From the NCBI GenBank assembly GCA_008973525.1, contig WACJ01000464.1, positions 1 to 64,000 of the forward strand: DNA of 64,000 nt, given 5' to 3'. The DNA comes from Stenopsyche tienmushanensis. Lineage: Eukaryota; Arthropoda; Insecta; Trichoptera; Stenopsychidae. Positions 38,072 through 49,849 of this stretch are shown piece after piece (positions within the stretch are counted from its first letter, which is position 1; every line of letters begins with the position of its first letter). The notes below the pieces were generated by a model. The model saw nothing but the letters and a program-made list of their open reading frames with translations. It was not told where the DNA came from and did not search any database. The position numbers were made by a program, and so were the translations under genes.

Positions 38072-38812
38072 CAGTGGCTCTCAACATTTTTGAAGTCACG
38101 GTGCACTTTTGATCATGGGAAAAAGTGGCGGTGCATCAGAATTAAGAAGTCGAAAAAAATATATGGACATAATGTTTATAACATATTTTCTTTTTACGTT
38201 AAAATATTAATATTTGAAGGCTCTCTTTAGGTGGCAAATCTTGAGGGGGAGGCACTTTTCTCATTTTGTCCACCTAAAATGACGTCCCTTCAGTGTCAAA
38301 AAGCAAACACTCGTACTTAGCTTCCATAAAAATGCAAAGATTTTTAAACGAGTTTTTAAATGTCTTGATTTTATGATTTCAACATATTTATAACTTGATC
38401 TAGTACATGTTTTAGTGCTGTTGGTAATGTTTTCGAAACTAAAGATTCTTTATGCAAAAAACAGTGCGTAGTTATAATATTAGGGTTTCTTTTCTTCGCA
38501 AGGGTAAAAAACCCTTTGATTGAGCCTACCATTAAAGAAGCACCATCTGTACAAATTCCTATACATAACTTCCATATTTTAAATTGTTTTAAATATGAAG
38601 AAATATAATCAAAAACATCTAGTCCTATTGTGTGCTCGGTAAGTTCTTTGCACCATAGATTTTGATTAACTCTTTCGTTGACTTTCATAATTTCGTCAAC
38701 GACTTTTTCAATTTTCACTATTTTGCAGAATTTTTCGTTTATACTATTTTTTTCGAGGTGCACTTGCAATAAGCTCGCGATGCACCGATGCAGTGTTGGT
38801 TGAGAATCACTG
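38072..38812 (-). mobile_element. hAT element with intact 8-bp target duplication
   Basis: 741 bp. Left end CAGTGGCTCTCAACATTTTT; right end on the minus strand CAGTGATTCTCAACCAACAC. The eight bases TCTTAGAC flank it perfectly on both sides (38064-38071 and 38813-38820). Both the TIR form and the 8-bp duplication are diagnostic of hAT transposons. It carries a partial transposase on the minus strand (38371-38769), so it is an internally deleted derivative of a larger element. Confidence 0.9.
38371..38769 (-). pseudogene. hAT (ZBED5/Charlie-like) transposase fragment
   Basis: An uninterrupted 132-codon frame resembling the central part of hAT transposases of the ZBED5/SCAND3-like group. CIGICTDGASLMVG holds a catalytic Asp; KKRNPNIITTHCFLHKESLV holds the conserved THCFxHREAL-type block; KTLPTALKHVLDQVINM follows. 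The frame starts within the element's terminal region with no zinc-finger BED domain, and it stops before the C-terminal dimerisation region. It is a deletion product. The lack of stops suggests it is younger than other relics here, or that a fragment is retained by chance. Confidence 0.8.
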
Positions 38813-39006
38813 TCTTAGACTCTTAATATCAAGAATTAAGTTTTGGATGATTATTTAATAATTTTCCTTTGGGTTAATAAACAATCTGCGTATATTTTTA
38901 TTTTGCTCATTTATTTGGGCTCAAATTCAGGCAGTTAAAAAATATAATACCAATTTTTGAGATGGTGATAATTGCATTATTTAATATTAAACCATATTTC
39001 AATAAA

Positions 39007-39263
39007 TCAAGCTTTGGCAAGAACAAAGCAATTCGTTAAAAAACGTGCCGAATATGTACAATATAGATTTTTTAATTACATTTTTCAGACTTCTTATTTA
39101 GGTTACGTTTTGAGAAAAATGCCTGATGTTCATTTTTGTAAGGGTGCATGCCAGAAAGGGTTTTTTGTATAGGAAGTGAAACTGGTAGCAATTTGTTGAC
39201 GTTTATGAAATAATTATCTTCATTCTTGTATATTGTAATGAAATAAATAGGACTTCTAAACTT
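39007..39263 (+). repeat. Repeat D, copy 1
   Basis: About 257 bp nearly repeated at 40392-40651 in the same orientation. Shared landmarks are GGCAAGAACAAAGCAA, CATGCCAGAAAGGG, AGGAAGTGAAACTGGTAGCA and the common right end AATAAATAGGACTTCTAAAC. The open frame 38972-39172 overlaps it and is not conserved in copy 2. Confidence 0.8.
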
Positions 39264-40391
39264 ACTTTTAGCCCTTTGATTAGTGAGTTAAAAACTAAAT
39301 TAAAACTTATTTTACTGTTTTTTTTTACGTATATAAACTAACCTGGTGTATAAACATAAATTAAAGTAGTAAAACACAATCATTAATACTCAACATTTAT
39401 AATTTATAAACCCCATTTTTAAAATTTGCTTTTTATGATTCTGAATTTTAAAACGATCCTTAGGGAATAGGCACTCTAAAAAATATTGATTGATTATACA
39501 CTAACTGTCAAATCAAAACGTATGTACCATTTTTGCACGACAATCTTTGGAGGGTATCCCTCGTGCAAAAAGATTATATTTATATTATAGTATAATCTGT
39601 TACAATTATCAATTTTTCCGATTGGAAGTAGAATAATTAAAATTCGCAAGTCTTGCAGTGTTATTTATTAATATGTTTGTTAATAGGATGATATATTCCA
39701 TTAATGATAGCATTTATAATAATAGAAATATGCTTTATTAAATATTATAATCCGACTTCCCTTTTAACTACATGAAAGATCCTGAACCATTTTGAATTTT
39801 GGATGCAAATAATATTAATGTACAAATAAATTCTTGTGCAAATATTCCTATGAAATCTCTAATGAAATGATTATTAACTAACTCATTCAATTGTCTGGCA
39901 TTTTAAAGATTATTTCGCCAAGATCTGTATCTTTATTGTCGACCATATGGTTGGAATTTTTTTGCCTGTTCATCTCGTTCGCATTCTTTTTACTCTGATG
40001 CTTTACCGATATATGAATAATTTCAGGTATTGTAATAAAGCTTCATCCCGTCTAAAGTAATTGATATATCTTATCCTATTAAGGCGGCAAAGTAAAAAAA
40101 AAACGTATTAAGCGGCATTCTTTTTGAGGTGGCGATTTAGCACTTGTTCGGCCACCATTGTAGGATCAGGGAAGACTTTAACGAATGACTGATTCGCTAA
40201 AGATAACCGAAAATGAAAGAGATTTGGATCCAAGATACACCAGCTAAACGTAATTGCCGTGAGAGTATACTCTTCAAATGGAAGACCCCACATACACACA
40301 ATCAGATAAAAAAATAATGTTTCCATAATTTTATTATTCGCAGGGAAGGTGTTTGTAACGTGACCTTTCTTTGATCTTATTACACGAATGG

Positions 40392-40651
40392 GGCTTTGGC
40401 GAGAACAAAGCAAATCATTAAAAAAGGTGCAGATTATGTACAATATGGATTTTTTAATTACATCATACAGATTCTTATTAAGGTCACGTTTTGAGAAAAA
40501 TTACCGGTATTCATTTTTGTAGGGGTACATGCCAGAAAGGGATTTTTGTACAGGAAGTGAAACTGGTAGCAATTTGTTTGTTGGCGTTCATGAAATAATT
40601 CTCTTCATTGTTGTATATTGTAATGCAATAAATAGGACTTCTAAACATTTA
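40392..40651 (+). repeat. Repeat D, copy 2
   Basis: Partner of 39007-39263, with about 85% identity by eye. The two copies are 1.13 kb apart and direct. The AGTGAAACTGGTAGC motif recalls MITE B, so the family may be related to it. The intervening segment holds a minus-strand frame (40108-40443) without family resemblance. Confidence 0.8.
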
Positions 40652-42575
40652 GGCCGTCGCCCCGTGTGGTCTTAGGGCTCAGCCCCCGCAGAGACCGACA
40701 AGTGCCCTCTTTATTCGCATTGTGCTTCCTTTTGCAAAATACTACCCGGTGGCCAACCCTTTAACTTGCCACCTCAAAGTATACTTTGGTTCATTATAAT
40801 ACTCTAAAACTGTTATATATATAAATTAACATTAAGCTTTATTATATTGTGACCTTTTTCCATCAAAATTGTTTGAATTAAATTTCGCAATAAATTAATT
40901 TATCAAACATTATTTTAAATTGTTCAGAAATTCATCGAAAATAAATCAATCATTATAAACCACCATCACAAAATTTTGAGATATTATTGCAATATGATTT
41001 ACTCGTTGATATTATTTTGCATACAAATATAGTGATTAAAGTTGATGATAAGAGTTTTATCATAAGTCTATGTTGCATACATTAGATGCTAAAATTTTCT
41101 ATATATAAATGTTATATGCACATAAATGGCATTTAATATAATAAATATATATAATATATACAAGAGCAAGGAGATGGAGTATACAGCTATTATATGATTC
41201 TCACAAGAGGCGGGAACGTTTGAGATGTTTATCGAGATGTGTGGACCATTCGTGTGAAGTGCTCCGTGTAATGGGCAATCATCCCACGAGCCTCCCTCCG
41301 GTATCTTGAACCCCAGCTTCTTTGGTCCATGGATCGGTTCGCTTCTCTCTGCCTTACAATATCCAAGGCTTAATTAATAACAATACAAAAAACAACAAAG
41401 TGTCACTCGCTAGATAAACGTGGACGAATCACAAAAGGATCATATTGTTGGGACATTAAAAAAATCTGGGATGTTCTTGGCGACTAATTGTTTGAATTGC
41501 CAATGTAAAGATGTAAACCGAACGATGATTAATGACCAATTGATAAAAAAATATATTCCTTAGCCGGCAATAAATTTCATCTGCATAATGACGATGATTA
41601 TAAAACAAACATGAAAAAGCAATTCAATTTAATTACTGATTAAAAATTGCATTAGGAAGGCTTCTAACGTTTCCGTTTAAATTGATCCTTTACAAATCTA
41701 CCCTTGTTGCTCTTAAATCCAATTGCTTTATACATCAAAAGGTTTTATACTCAAATATAGGAACATTTTTGTATAATGAATTTAAATTTGTCGATTTTGC
41801 TAATTAATTAAATATAAATTGTTATATCATTTGAATGGATTTAAAACCGGAAAATTATATGGATGCATTCAACTTATTTGATTATCTGTACTATGAGGGC
41901 ACATTTAAGATGTTTTTATATTAGTTTAGTTTAGATTGTTTGTTCTCCCGGCATTCGCATTGAAAAAGGGGAGCTTTTTGGTCTTAAATTATACGACGCC
42001 ATTGTTTGCTGTTTAGGGCATTTCGCCTTATTTTCATAATAATAAATGTCAAAAGCTCTTTGCATTTAAAAGCTCGGCTCGTAATGAAAATGCCCGAAAC
42101 AGAGAGCTGCCGGTATATTACTTATTATCCTGCCTTATCGCACAAAATATGCTAATAGTCGTAGAAATCGTATCAGTTCGAGCATGAAATTTAGCCCTGT
42201 GATTGAGGGGAGGGTCCTCCGTTTGATTTGCATTTTCATTTTTGCGCCCTTTATCAACTATAAATAGGTCCTGAGTCGGAGGTAATTGACGGAGCAGGGG
42301 AGGAGTTGTTAAGTTTAGAGATTAATTTCCAGTCGACTTTGTACGAATTTCGAAATGAATTTCACCAGAAAAAATATGCCGAAAAATCAGCATTTGAAAA
42401 CTAATCACTCTTTGCGAAATGTATCAAGTCTTAACAAAATATCAATCTAATTTAATTTAACGTTAATAATACACAGCGAGTGTCAAATGCAATAATTGTT
42501 GCCAACATTTTTTCTTTTTGATGTAACGTATCTGATATCTGATGCAGGATATCTGTACAGGATATTATTCTAGGG

Positions 42576-42909
42576 CAGCGGTTCTTAAACAGGGGTCCGC
42601 TTTTAAAGGTCGAAACATTGGAAAAATGCATAAAAATCAAAATCAATTTTTTCAAAAATCTAAACCAGAATAAAGTGTATGGCAAAATTTCTTTCGCGGA
42701 CCCCCTCTTGAGCAATTTTTTTTTGGTGAACCTCATCCCAACCCTTGTGTCTTAATTTTTCAAACAAACATTTCCTGGCCAAAATAGAGCTTTTTATAAT
42801 GTTTTCTGTAAATAATTTCACGAAAATATCTTTTTAAAGTATGGATAAATGCTTTTTTATATCATCGCGGACCCCCAGGGGTCCGCGGACCCATGTTTAA
42901 GAACCGCTG
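42576..42909. mobile_element. hAT-type MITE
   Basis: 334 bp with long terminal inverted repeats: left CAGCGGTTCTTAAACAGGGG; right on the minus strand CAGCGGTTCTTAAACATGGG. An internal G/C palindromic block lies near the right end (42867-42894). Flanking octamers TTCTAGGG and CTTTAGGA agree at 5 of 8, consistent with a decayed 8-bp target duplication. The minus-strand frame over it (42452-42736) is a by-product of repeat sequence. Confidence 0.8.
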
Positions 42910-42937
42910 CTTTAGGAAATTAAAATCGAAAAATATA

Positions 42938-42990
42938 TATTGGTTTAAAAAAACCGCATAACTTCGAAATCGTACAAAAAGTGGTTTGAG
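42938..42990 (-). mobile_element. Tigger-like terminus
   Basis: On the minus strand: CACTCAAACCACTTTTTGTA, then CGATTTCGAAGTTATGCGGT. It matches the end at 31559-31620 and lies about 30 bp from the hAT MITE. Confidence 0.5.
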
Positions 42991-44378
42991 TGAACTCATA
43001 TTTAAGTTATAAAAATAAATTATGCTGAAAATTAGCTGTTTCATAAGCGAGGGAAATTCGATTAACTTTTTAATTTATATTTCTGAATAGCTTGGATGAA
43101 TTCTCTTTTAATTCTTCGATTTCTCCAATTTAATCTAATAATGGGTTTTGAAAACTCAAAGAAACGTTTTTTGTGTTGTTAATGTGATACCTTGTAGCGA
43201 AGCCATCTGAAGTTTGGTGAACCCCTTCTATAAACGACCGCCCTCTGTGATGAGGGGAAAGCTTTGCAAAGCTCCACATTAAAGCTCGTTTTATTTGAAA
43301 AGTCTCATTTTTGAAGCTGTGTGGTAGAATTATTTACCGTTTTAATTTATTTCGCACTTGTACGTCTTCCGTATCCGAGAGAATTTCTCGAAGGATCTTA
43401 ACTCCATTTTTGTATCATTACCGCTTTTAATTTGCAGTTCTATGGAAGAAATGAGTTAATTGGTAAGAGAAAATAAAAAAAAGTTCGGAACAAGGGCTTC
43501 AATAGAGCTGTTAAAATTAGCACAGCTTTTGCTCACAGACCAAGTTATCGACATCATATTTGGTTTATCAGAGAAAATTGACTCGTTGAATTTAATAATG
43601 TAAAAAAACGGTTTTTTTTTGGTTGATATTATTTTTAAATATTTTATTGTGTTTTTATATTATCTACCATTTATTCGTCGATTAAGTGTCTGTGGGAACG
43701 CTCAGAAAATAATAAAAAAATCAAAATTGATGGCAAAGTGGCTCACTAACTAACAAAAATTATTCAATGGACAGACCTGATGACATCTGTTGAATTTTTC
43801 TATGAAAAAATATGTCGACTCACCGGTGAGTCGCTGGCAGTTATATAATTAAAAAAACATAAATATGATGTACATGATGTATATGATGTTTAAAGATAAA
43901 TTAGAATTAATATTAATAAAAATTAAATCAATATATTTTAATATGAAATTTTATGAATCAACTCTAATTTTCTTCAAGAGCATAACATTTTTAACTGCTA
44001 TGAAAAAACTTTAATACAATCTAAATGTAATTTGAAGAATTAGCAACTGTACGGCAAATTTATTATATAAGTTGATTCTATTTAACTAACTTCTACTTTC
44101 TAATTCTTTATGTTTGCAATGATATTCCTTCAAATTAATTGTAAATAGTTATTCAATTGAATAAGATTTTAATTGGATCAAAACGATCTAATTTTTTTAA
44201 AAATCTTTACCAAATCTTATCAAATCTTTAGAAAGACACCTTCTGAATATAATTTGGCATATTATAAATATGAACGCACTCAATTTATATTAATAAAGTC
44301 CCATCGTATAATCTTATCGCTTGTATTATTCAAAATTGAATATTATTTTGAATCAACTCTTTATACCAGGATATTTAA

Positions 44379-44480
44379 TCTAATATATAAAAATCAATGT
44401 TTGTTTGTGCGTATTTAATGCGCTGCTATGCCGTTCATCCGATTGCAATAAAAATTTGTCAACTTATTGTTCACACTTGC
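44379..44480 (+). mobile_element. Helitron-like 5' terminus
   Basis: Starts TCTAATATATAAAAATCAAT after an A, continuing GTTTGTTTGTGCG and CCGTTCATCCGATTGCAATA. The TC start, the TATAAAAAT-ATGTTTGTTTG form and the later CATCCGATTGC block resemble 5' ends of insect Helitron-type elements. No 3' CTRR hairpin end or Rep/helicase sequence was found. It lies about 190 bp upstream of gsc exon 3. Confidence 0.45.
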
Positions 44481-44668
44481 GGAAATAACATAGGCATAGT
44501 AATCAATAGTAAATTATAAAATAAAAATACATATTATTGAGATTTTATTATAAAATCATTTTTCTTCTAAGTAACTTTGAATTTTAAAGGGATAGTATAT
44601 CTTCTGGGAATATAATTTAGCTTTATAGCTCTTCTTGTGTATTAATATATGCTTCTTTTTATTTGTAG

Positions 44669-44827
44669 GTATGGTTCAAAAATCGAAGAGCAAAATGGAG
44701 AAAACAGAAACGCGAAGAACAGGAGAGACTTAGAAGGATGCAGGAAGACGCCGTCTCTTTACCTTCAGCCCAATGTGCCGTTTTGCAATACTCCGATGGC
44801 GATTCATCAGACCTCGAAGTGGCATAA
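44669..44827 (+). CDS. gsc: goosecoid exon 3 (recognition helix and C-terminus)
   Basis: Final coding exon, residues 166-217. After the acceptor TTTTATTTGTAG it begins [15 protein letters not shown], completing homeodomain positions 47-60: W48, F49, K50, N51, R53. Lys at position 50 predicts binding to TAATCC-type sites, as known for Goosecoid and Bicoid. A basic/acidic tail follows ([15 protein letters not shown]), and the protein ends [12 protein letters not shown] with TAA at 44825. The reading phase (0) joins exon 2 exactly. The product is a nuclear transcriptional repressor used in embryonic foregut/head and appendage patterning in studied arthropods. Confidence 0.95.
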   Translation, partial: VWFKNRRAKWRKQKREEQERLRRMQEDAVSLPSAQCAVLQYSDGDSSDLEVA

Positions 44828-45010
44828 TGAATTAAAATCTTCAAACATGAACAAAAAATCAGATATTCTGCGGGTGTAAATGACGATCTGTGTTCCTTAG
44901 TCATCGTTTAAGACTTGATATTAAGGGTTGAAAATAATAATATGTGTTTACTTGTACATATTTGCAATTACCGTTGACTGTGTTTATATAAATATAAATG
45001 TATAAATAAA
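44828..45010 (+). terminator. gsc: gsc 3' UTR and poly(A) signal
   Basis: AT-rich 3' UTR after the stop. An AATAAA hexamer lies at 45005-45010 in TATAAATAAATG, 178 bases after the stop. Later AT-rich hexamers could also serve. Confidence 0.5.
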
Positions 45011-48000
45011 TGTGCTTTCAAATTAGAGCAAATGTTTATATTGGATTTGTATATTCGTGTAATGTTCGCGTAATGTAATTTCAGATTTGTGTAATTAGCA
45101 TTGTATCAAAGTTAGAATTGGTGCTCTCTATTTTATGTATACGATGTATATAAACATATTTTGTGTTCATTATCTGTTGTATACCAGCAGATATTTAAAA
45201 TTATCCAAAATGTTGAGAGTTAAGCGCTTAAATTGGACAGATCATGGGACGAGGCGATTGGATGAAAGACGATTAGAGTCCGTTATACAAATATTATAGA
45301 CAGACATGATCGAAATGGTTAGCAATTGTGTGCATGATATTGCCTCAGCTTAAATATAAATGAAAAATAGTCCAAAAATTATTTGTATTTTTGGGCTTTA
45401 AAATTTAAAAAATGAAAGACTTAAATTATGAAAAATGCTGAATGCAAATGTCGGTAAAACAGTTATTTCATATCTGTTTTGTTAGCTGTTAATAGATGGC
45501 ATTCGATTGCAAAAACTCGCTAAAATATCAAATGCAATTTTTTTTAATCTGAAATGGATGTAAAAATATTTTTTTAAATAAAAATAATCAGTCTAAAATG
45601 ATATTAATTAAAAAAAATACGAGCGAACGCAAAGATTTTTAATGTTTATGTTTAACGTGCCATGTATATTTAAATCTTATTTATTTGTGTATAGCATCAA
45701 AAAAATGAGATCAAACAATCTCTGTGTAAATACGTGCCAAACGATTATTATGATGGATGGATGTGAATGTTTGCTTCTCAAAATTGTGTATATTAATCAA
45801 AATCCCATTCAATTTCGAAACAATATAATAATAATCAAGCTAAATTCAAATCAAGTTTTTTTCTACTGAACATATATAGTATGAATGAACGATACTCGTA
45901 TTGTATTCGATATTTATTGAGACGGTGTAATTTAAATTTTTCCATATAATAAATAGACTAAGAATTGTAAATAGCTATAGCACAAAAAAACTTGAGGATT
46001 ATGTTGTAGTATGATAAAACTGTAGATACACGAAACGAAGTTTAATTAAAAAATAGATAATAAATTATGTGCAACTTTTCATTTTCATCCTAATTACCTA
46101 ACACGTGAAATGATCATACATAAATACTGTAACATAATGATAATTTCATGTGTGTTAATATGATTGACGGTGGAATTTAAAATATGAACAGAAGATGCTC
46201 TGCTCTATAGAGTTTCCTAAATTAGATGTATTAATTTACATCAAGAATATATAGATATTTTTATTTTGTCTTTATTTTGATATGTTGAAGCATTGAAAAT
46301 ACACGTTTGCAGCTATATAATATACAAGATGCATTGTACAGGCGCCAACAGACAACAAAATTTCACCTTTAAATACTCATAAATTTTTAATCTGTACTCT
46401 TAATAGCACGAAATAACTATTTTTGTATTTTGCAATATATTTTTGATCTAACTCATCATGATTTTATGCAATTACTTTAAATAAAATTAATTTGAGCTTC
46501 CAAAGTCACTTTTAACTTTAAAAAGTTTTTTAGATTATACCCTTTCCAACGATATGCTAAATGTCATGCAAATCATTTAATAAGTACTTAAACTTGAAGA
46601 AATATCAGTTTGGCAGGGTTAGGGCTAAGAAAATATATTTTCTACGCTTAAGATGTTTTTATTAAATTGATTTACAAAATTTGTTCAAATTAGCCAATAC
46701 TAGGGAATCCAATCCCGAGCCAAAATTTCGATGCCTGGATTTCGGGATTTCATTATACAATCCGGATCAGTTCCGGATCCCGGACTCCGGGATTTTTAAT
46801 AGCTAAGAAATTACATTAATGAATTTGATTAAAAATTACTAATACGTCCATTTGTTTAATATAAAAATAACTGAAGGCGAAAGAATTTTATTTATTTTAA
46901 GAAATAGATAAAATACAATTCAAAAGTTATATAAATAACAATATTAAAAATTCAACTTATGTCGAAGTAACGTTAAAGATCGAGTGTTTTGTTATTTAGT
47001 CTGGATCTGACTTTGGAAGCCAGGCAACTTGCTGCTGAAAATGCACGCTCAAAGCCTCCACCACACTCCGTTGAGGTATCTTCATCAGATATTTAAATGC
47101 TAGTTCGAGTTGATGGACTGCGTACATCCCCCGATTTTCGTATAACACCATCCAATTTGGCTGATAAAAATTCCTTTCTGCTGAGACACGGACAAAACTT
47201 CGCAAATTTCCCGATTTCCCGACCAAATTATGTTATTTTCCGTCGCCTGCAGATTGAATACTTATATACTATAATACTTTGATGCGATTCGTAATTATAT
47301 TATGGAGGAATACAAAAATTCTGAACCCCGTATCTATTATATTTCATATCGATATTCCCATTATTAGAGTCGAGGTGTAGTAAATACATCACCGGTAAGG
47401 AAAGGTTAATATAACAATTTGAAAAAAATATATGTACATACTGTATATATGTATAAATAGATTAGATAGTTACTGCCCCTAAGCGTGGCCTAAGCTCGTC
47501 AATTAGTAGTTACGCCACTGTTTCCAAGCGTCCAGATTTCGGCGGGAATGATGATTTCATGAGAAATTTTTCATTTCCAAGCATTTATATCGGTTCGGTT
47601 ACGCTTTTCGTTCCGAGAAAAATAACGGTTTTTTCGGTTCAGAAAATAATTCAGAAAATTCCTTATTTATAGTAAGCATTCTTCTTGAAAAGTATTATCG
47701 AATTTACTCTATTTTGTTATTGGTAGCGTATTATTTTCCTTGAAAATGTCTAGAATTTTAGAGTTGTCTACTTCTTAGACAGCATACGTTCAAAAATGAA
47801 TATGATGTTTTTTAAACACGGTTATTAAATCTAATATAGTATAAAGACAGCTCTAAATTATGGATCCGTCGATGGCAATAGACAGCCAACTTTATATTTA
47901 CATTTCAAACAATCAGTGATGATGAAATTAATTCAAGAGTCCAAAAAGTCGTTAACACTACATCATCAGGCCTTTACATGTACAGATTTTGGTTATAAGG

Positions 48001-49195
48001 CAATAATTTTGTAGATAATGTAAACATGATCAATCATTTAAATAGAGCAACTGTACATATTTTAAGAAATAAGTTTTGCTCAAATTAAATATGAAAAATT
48101 CGAAGCCGCGTAATTCGATACCGCGCAATTCGAGCAAGCATAGCTTCAATGAATTTTTATTTGTGGCCTTGTCAGACGATGTTCATATTCTCAGTGTCAA
48201 AGAACAAACAAGCCAAAGAAATATACACGATACTAAATTTGATTTTTCACGTAAATTGCGGTTTCTTGGCACGTTGCTTGTTTATCTAGACGTAAGATAG
48301 AGCCCATCTATAAATATTACTATTGCTTCGATACAGCTTTCCACAGGCTTATTTATTAGAAAAAAATGTCTAAATTGTCACATTTTATAAGTATTTTCAG
48401 CATATTACATAAGCGATTGATTGAATATTTGATCCGGAATTGATGTAAGATCTTGGCTTAAATGAAAAAATGTACAACCTTGATCCGTTAAATCTTCAAA
48501 AATATACAATCTAATAAATTCAGAGTTGTGTCACTTTGGCCGGATAAATATTTGAAGATGTTTTAATTTTGTGTTGGAAGACCTTCGTTCTATAATATGT
48601 GAGTTGCGCAGTCGATTTTTTAATAGGTAAAACTTCGTTATGAAATCCAGAATATTTTAGACACAAATTCGATTAAAATATTTAAAAAATAGCTGGTAAT
48701 TAAATTTCTGCTAACTATCATACGTCACTTCCTATCCTGTATTAGCTGAAAATTGGCACAGAGCGTCTTCAAATAAAACTTTCTTGGGTAATTTCCAAAA
48801 GCCCATAAATTAATATTGTTCATATCTGTTCTCGTTTTAATTTCGGAGAAAAATTTTCAACCCAAATATTATATTAATAAATTTTCATTAACGTTTCTAT
48901 TCATGCTTAACGAGTCAGTTTTATCAAATTTCGTAAGAAAATACAATGTTTCTATTTTTTTCATTTTTCATTGAAAGATAAACATTTTACAGAGCGCTGA
49001 ATGACTTCTTCGTCAGACGATACTTCTTGGATTTGAGCCAAGCATATGGCAAGCATTGAAGGCAACATCTAGACTAAATTGCAAGTCCTCATCAGCTAAA
49101 ATCTCAATTACTATGAATCGATTTGTATTTGCTTTTTGGCTCGCAATGCGTCAATGGTCGATGGCTTTATGAAATAAAAATTCAAATTTGTACAA
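45011..49195. other. Intergenic between gsc and the secreted peptide gene
   Basis: No gene recognised. It contains the hAT C-terminal remnant near 47.0 kb. 46690-46800 holds GGATTCC/CGGGATTT-type inverted motifs that may be that element's end. Frames such as 48076-48300 plus and 45642-45869 plus show no family resemblance. Confidence 0.5.
46973..47092 (-). pseudogene. hAT transposase C-terminal (dimerisation) remnant
   Basis: The minus-strand frame reads ISDEDTSTECGGGFERAFSA, then ASCLASKVRSRLNNKTLDL and a stop. This is the conserved hAT C-terminal dimerisation motif (S-x-x-x-E-R-x-F-S-x-A followed by RxRLxxxT). Upstream the frame is closed by a stop at once. The related sequence continues in another frame to about 47226. 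Old, dead copy; strand as stated. Confidence 0.75.
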
Positions 49196-49197
49196 TT

Positions 49198-49208
49198 TTT
49201 ATTTTATT
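49198..49208 (-). terminator. Poly(A) signals of the secreted peptide gene
   Basis: Two overlapping AATAAA hexamers on the minus strand (49203-49208 and 49198-49203), 58-68 bases after the stop codon. Confidence 0.6.
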
Positions 49209-49265
49209 AAATGTATCTCAATGGTATAATAGTGGTTATAATTCAGCTATGGTTGATACACCCTA

Positions 49266-49463
49266 TCAATAATAGTAGTTTAGATAGCTACTACCGTAAA
49301 GAGGGCTGTACACATAAGGGGAAGAATAAGTATAGGGCAGGGGTTTGAATGCTAAAGTGTTGTAGGCGTTGTAGGAGCTGTAGCTGTAGGGGGTGTAAGA
49401 ATAGGGGTAGTTCAGCAACACTTGGCCAGCCGCACAAGCCACTAAAGCCATTAAGCAAAACAC
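49266..49463 (-). CDS. Tyr-rich secreted peptide, exon 2
   Basis: Encodes residues 5-69 of a 69-residue peptide. The acceptor is TTTCTCGTGTTTTCAG, immediately followed by GTG TTT TGC. With exon 1 the N-terminus is MMKLVFCLMALVACAAG, a standard signal peptide with likely cleavage after Gly17. The mature 52 residues contain 16 Tyr, with Ser, Pro, Asn and Leu, no Cys, no acidic residue and one Lys. They include repeated YSY/PYSY/YTYSSPY units and end NYYY. This composition fits small insect cuticle or eggshell structural peptides, whose tyrosines can be cross-linked. That role is inferred from composition, not homology. The GTG at 49461-49463 is not a start codon; translation begins in exon 1. 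Confidence 0.85.
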   Translation of the reverse strand: MFCLMALVACAAGQVLLNYPYSYTPYSYSSYNAYNTLAFKPLPYTYSSPYVYSPLYGSSYLNYYY

Positions 49464-49849
49464 CTGAAAACACGAGAAATAATATCAATAAAATATTATG
49501 CAGGAGGATCAAACATAAAATATTCACGAAGCACAATAACAATATTTCTTATATTATAATTAAAAACTGTAACACACACTTTAACTTAAATAACTTTAAA
49601 AAATAAATAAATATATATATTTTTTTCAAATTAAGGATTGGATAATATTATAATTTATATATGTATTATATTATATTGGCGATATACATTTATTAAAATT
49701 CTGTTTAATATATTTTTTTGATCAAGCGAAAATTTAAGCAATTTTTCAAAAGGTAAAAGCCAATCCCCCCCAAAAAAAAAATGATTGTATATAAATTCTT
49801 AAATATTATATTGAGTCACAATTGAATATTTTTATGAGAAAATTCTCAC
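49464..49849 (-). other. Intron of the secreted peptide gene
   Basis: 386 bp, phase 0, donor GTGAGA directly after CTG, acceptor TTTTCAG. A short first exon encoding only the start of the signal peptide is typical for insect cuticular protein genes. Confidence 0.8.

Larger units (their letters stand above)
16444..44668 (+). other. gsc: gsc intron 2 (28.2 kb)
   Basis: Phase 0 intron from GTAAGA (16444) to TTTATTTGTAG (ending 44668). No second gene with recognisable coding potential was found inside on either strand. Contents are interspersed repeats and transposon relics (listed separately) and at least ten GC-balanced islands standing out of AT-rich DNA: 17760-18060, 19420-19760, 24640-24890, 27790-28090, 29230-29600, 32695-32935, 35935-36365, 37560-37900, 41160-41480, 42000-42330. 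I infer that these are candidate enhancers, as expected for a patterning gene with a long intron. Open frames of 80-130 codons, such as 24315-24701 minus and 40108-40443 minus, are within chance expectation. Confidence 0.85.

Noticed and set aside
40108..40443. 111-codon minus-strand gene between the repeat D copies
   Set aside because: Its N-terminus is repeat D sequence and the rest has no family resemblance.
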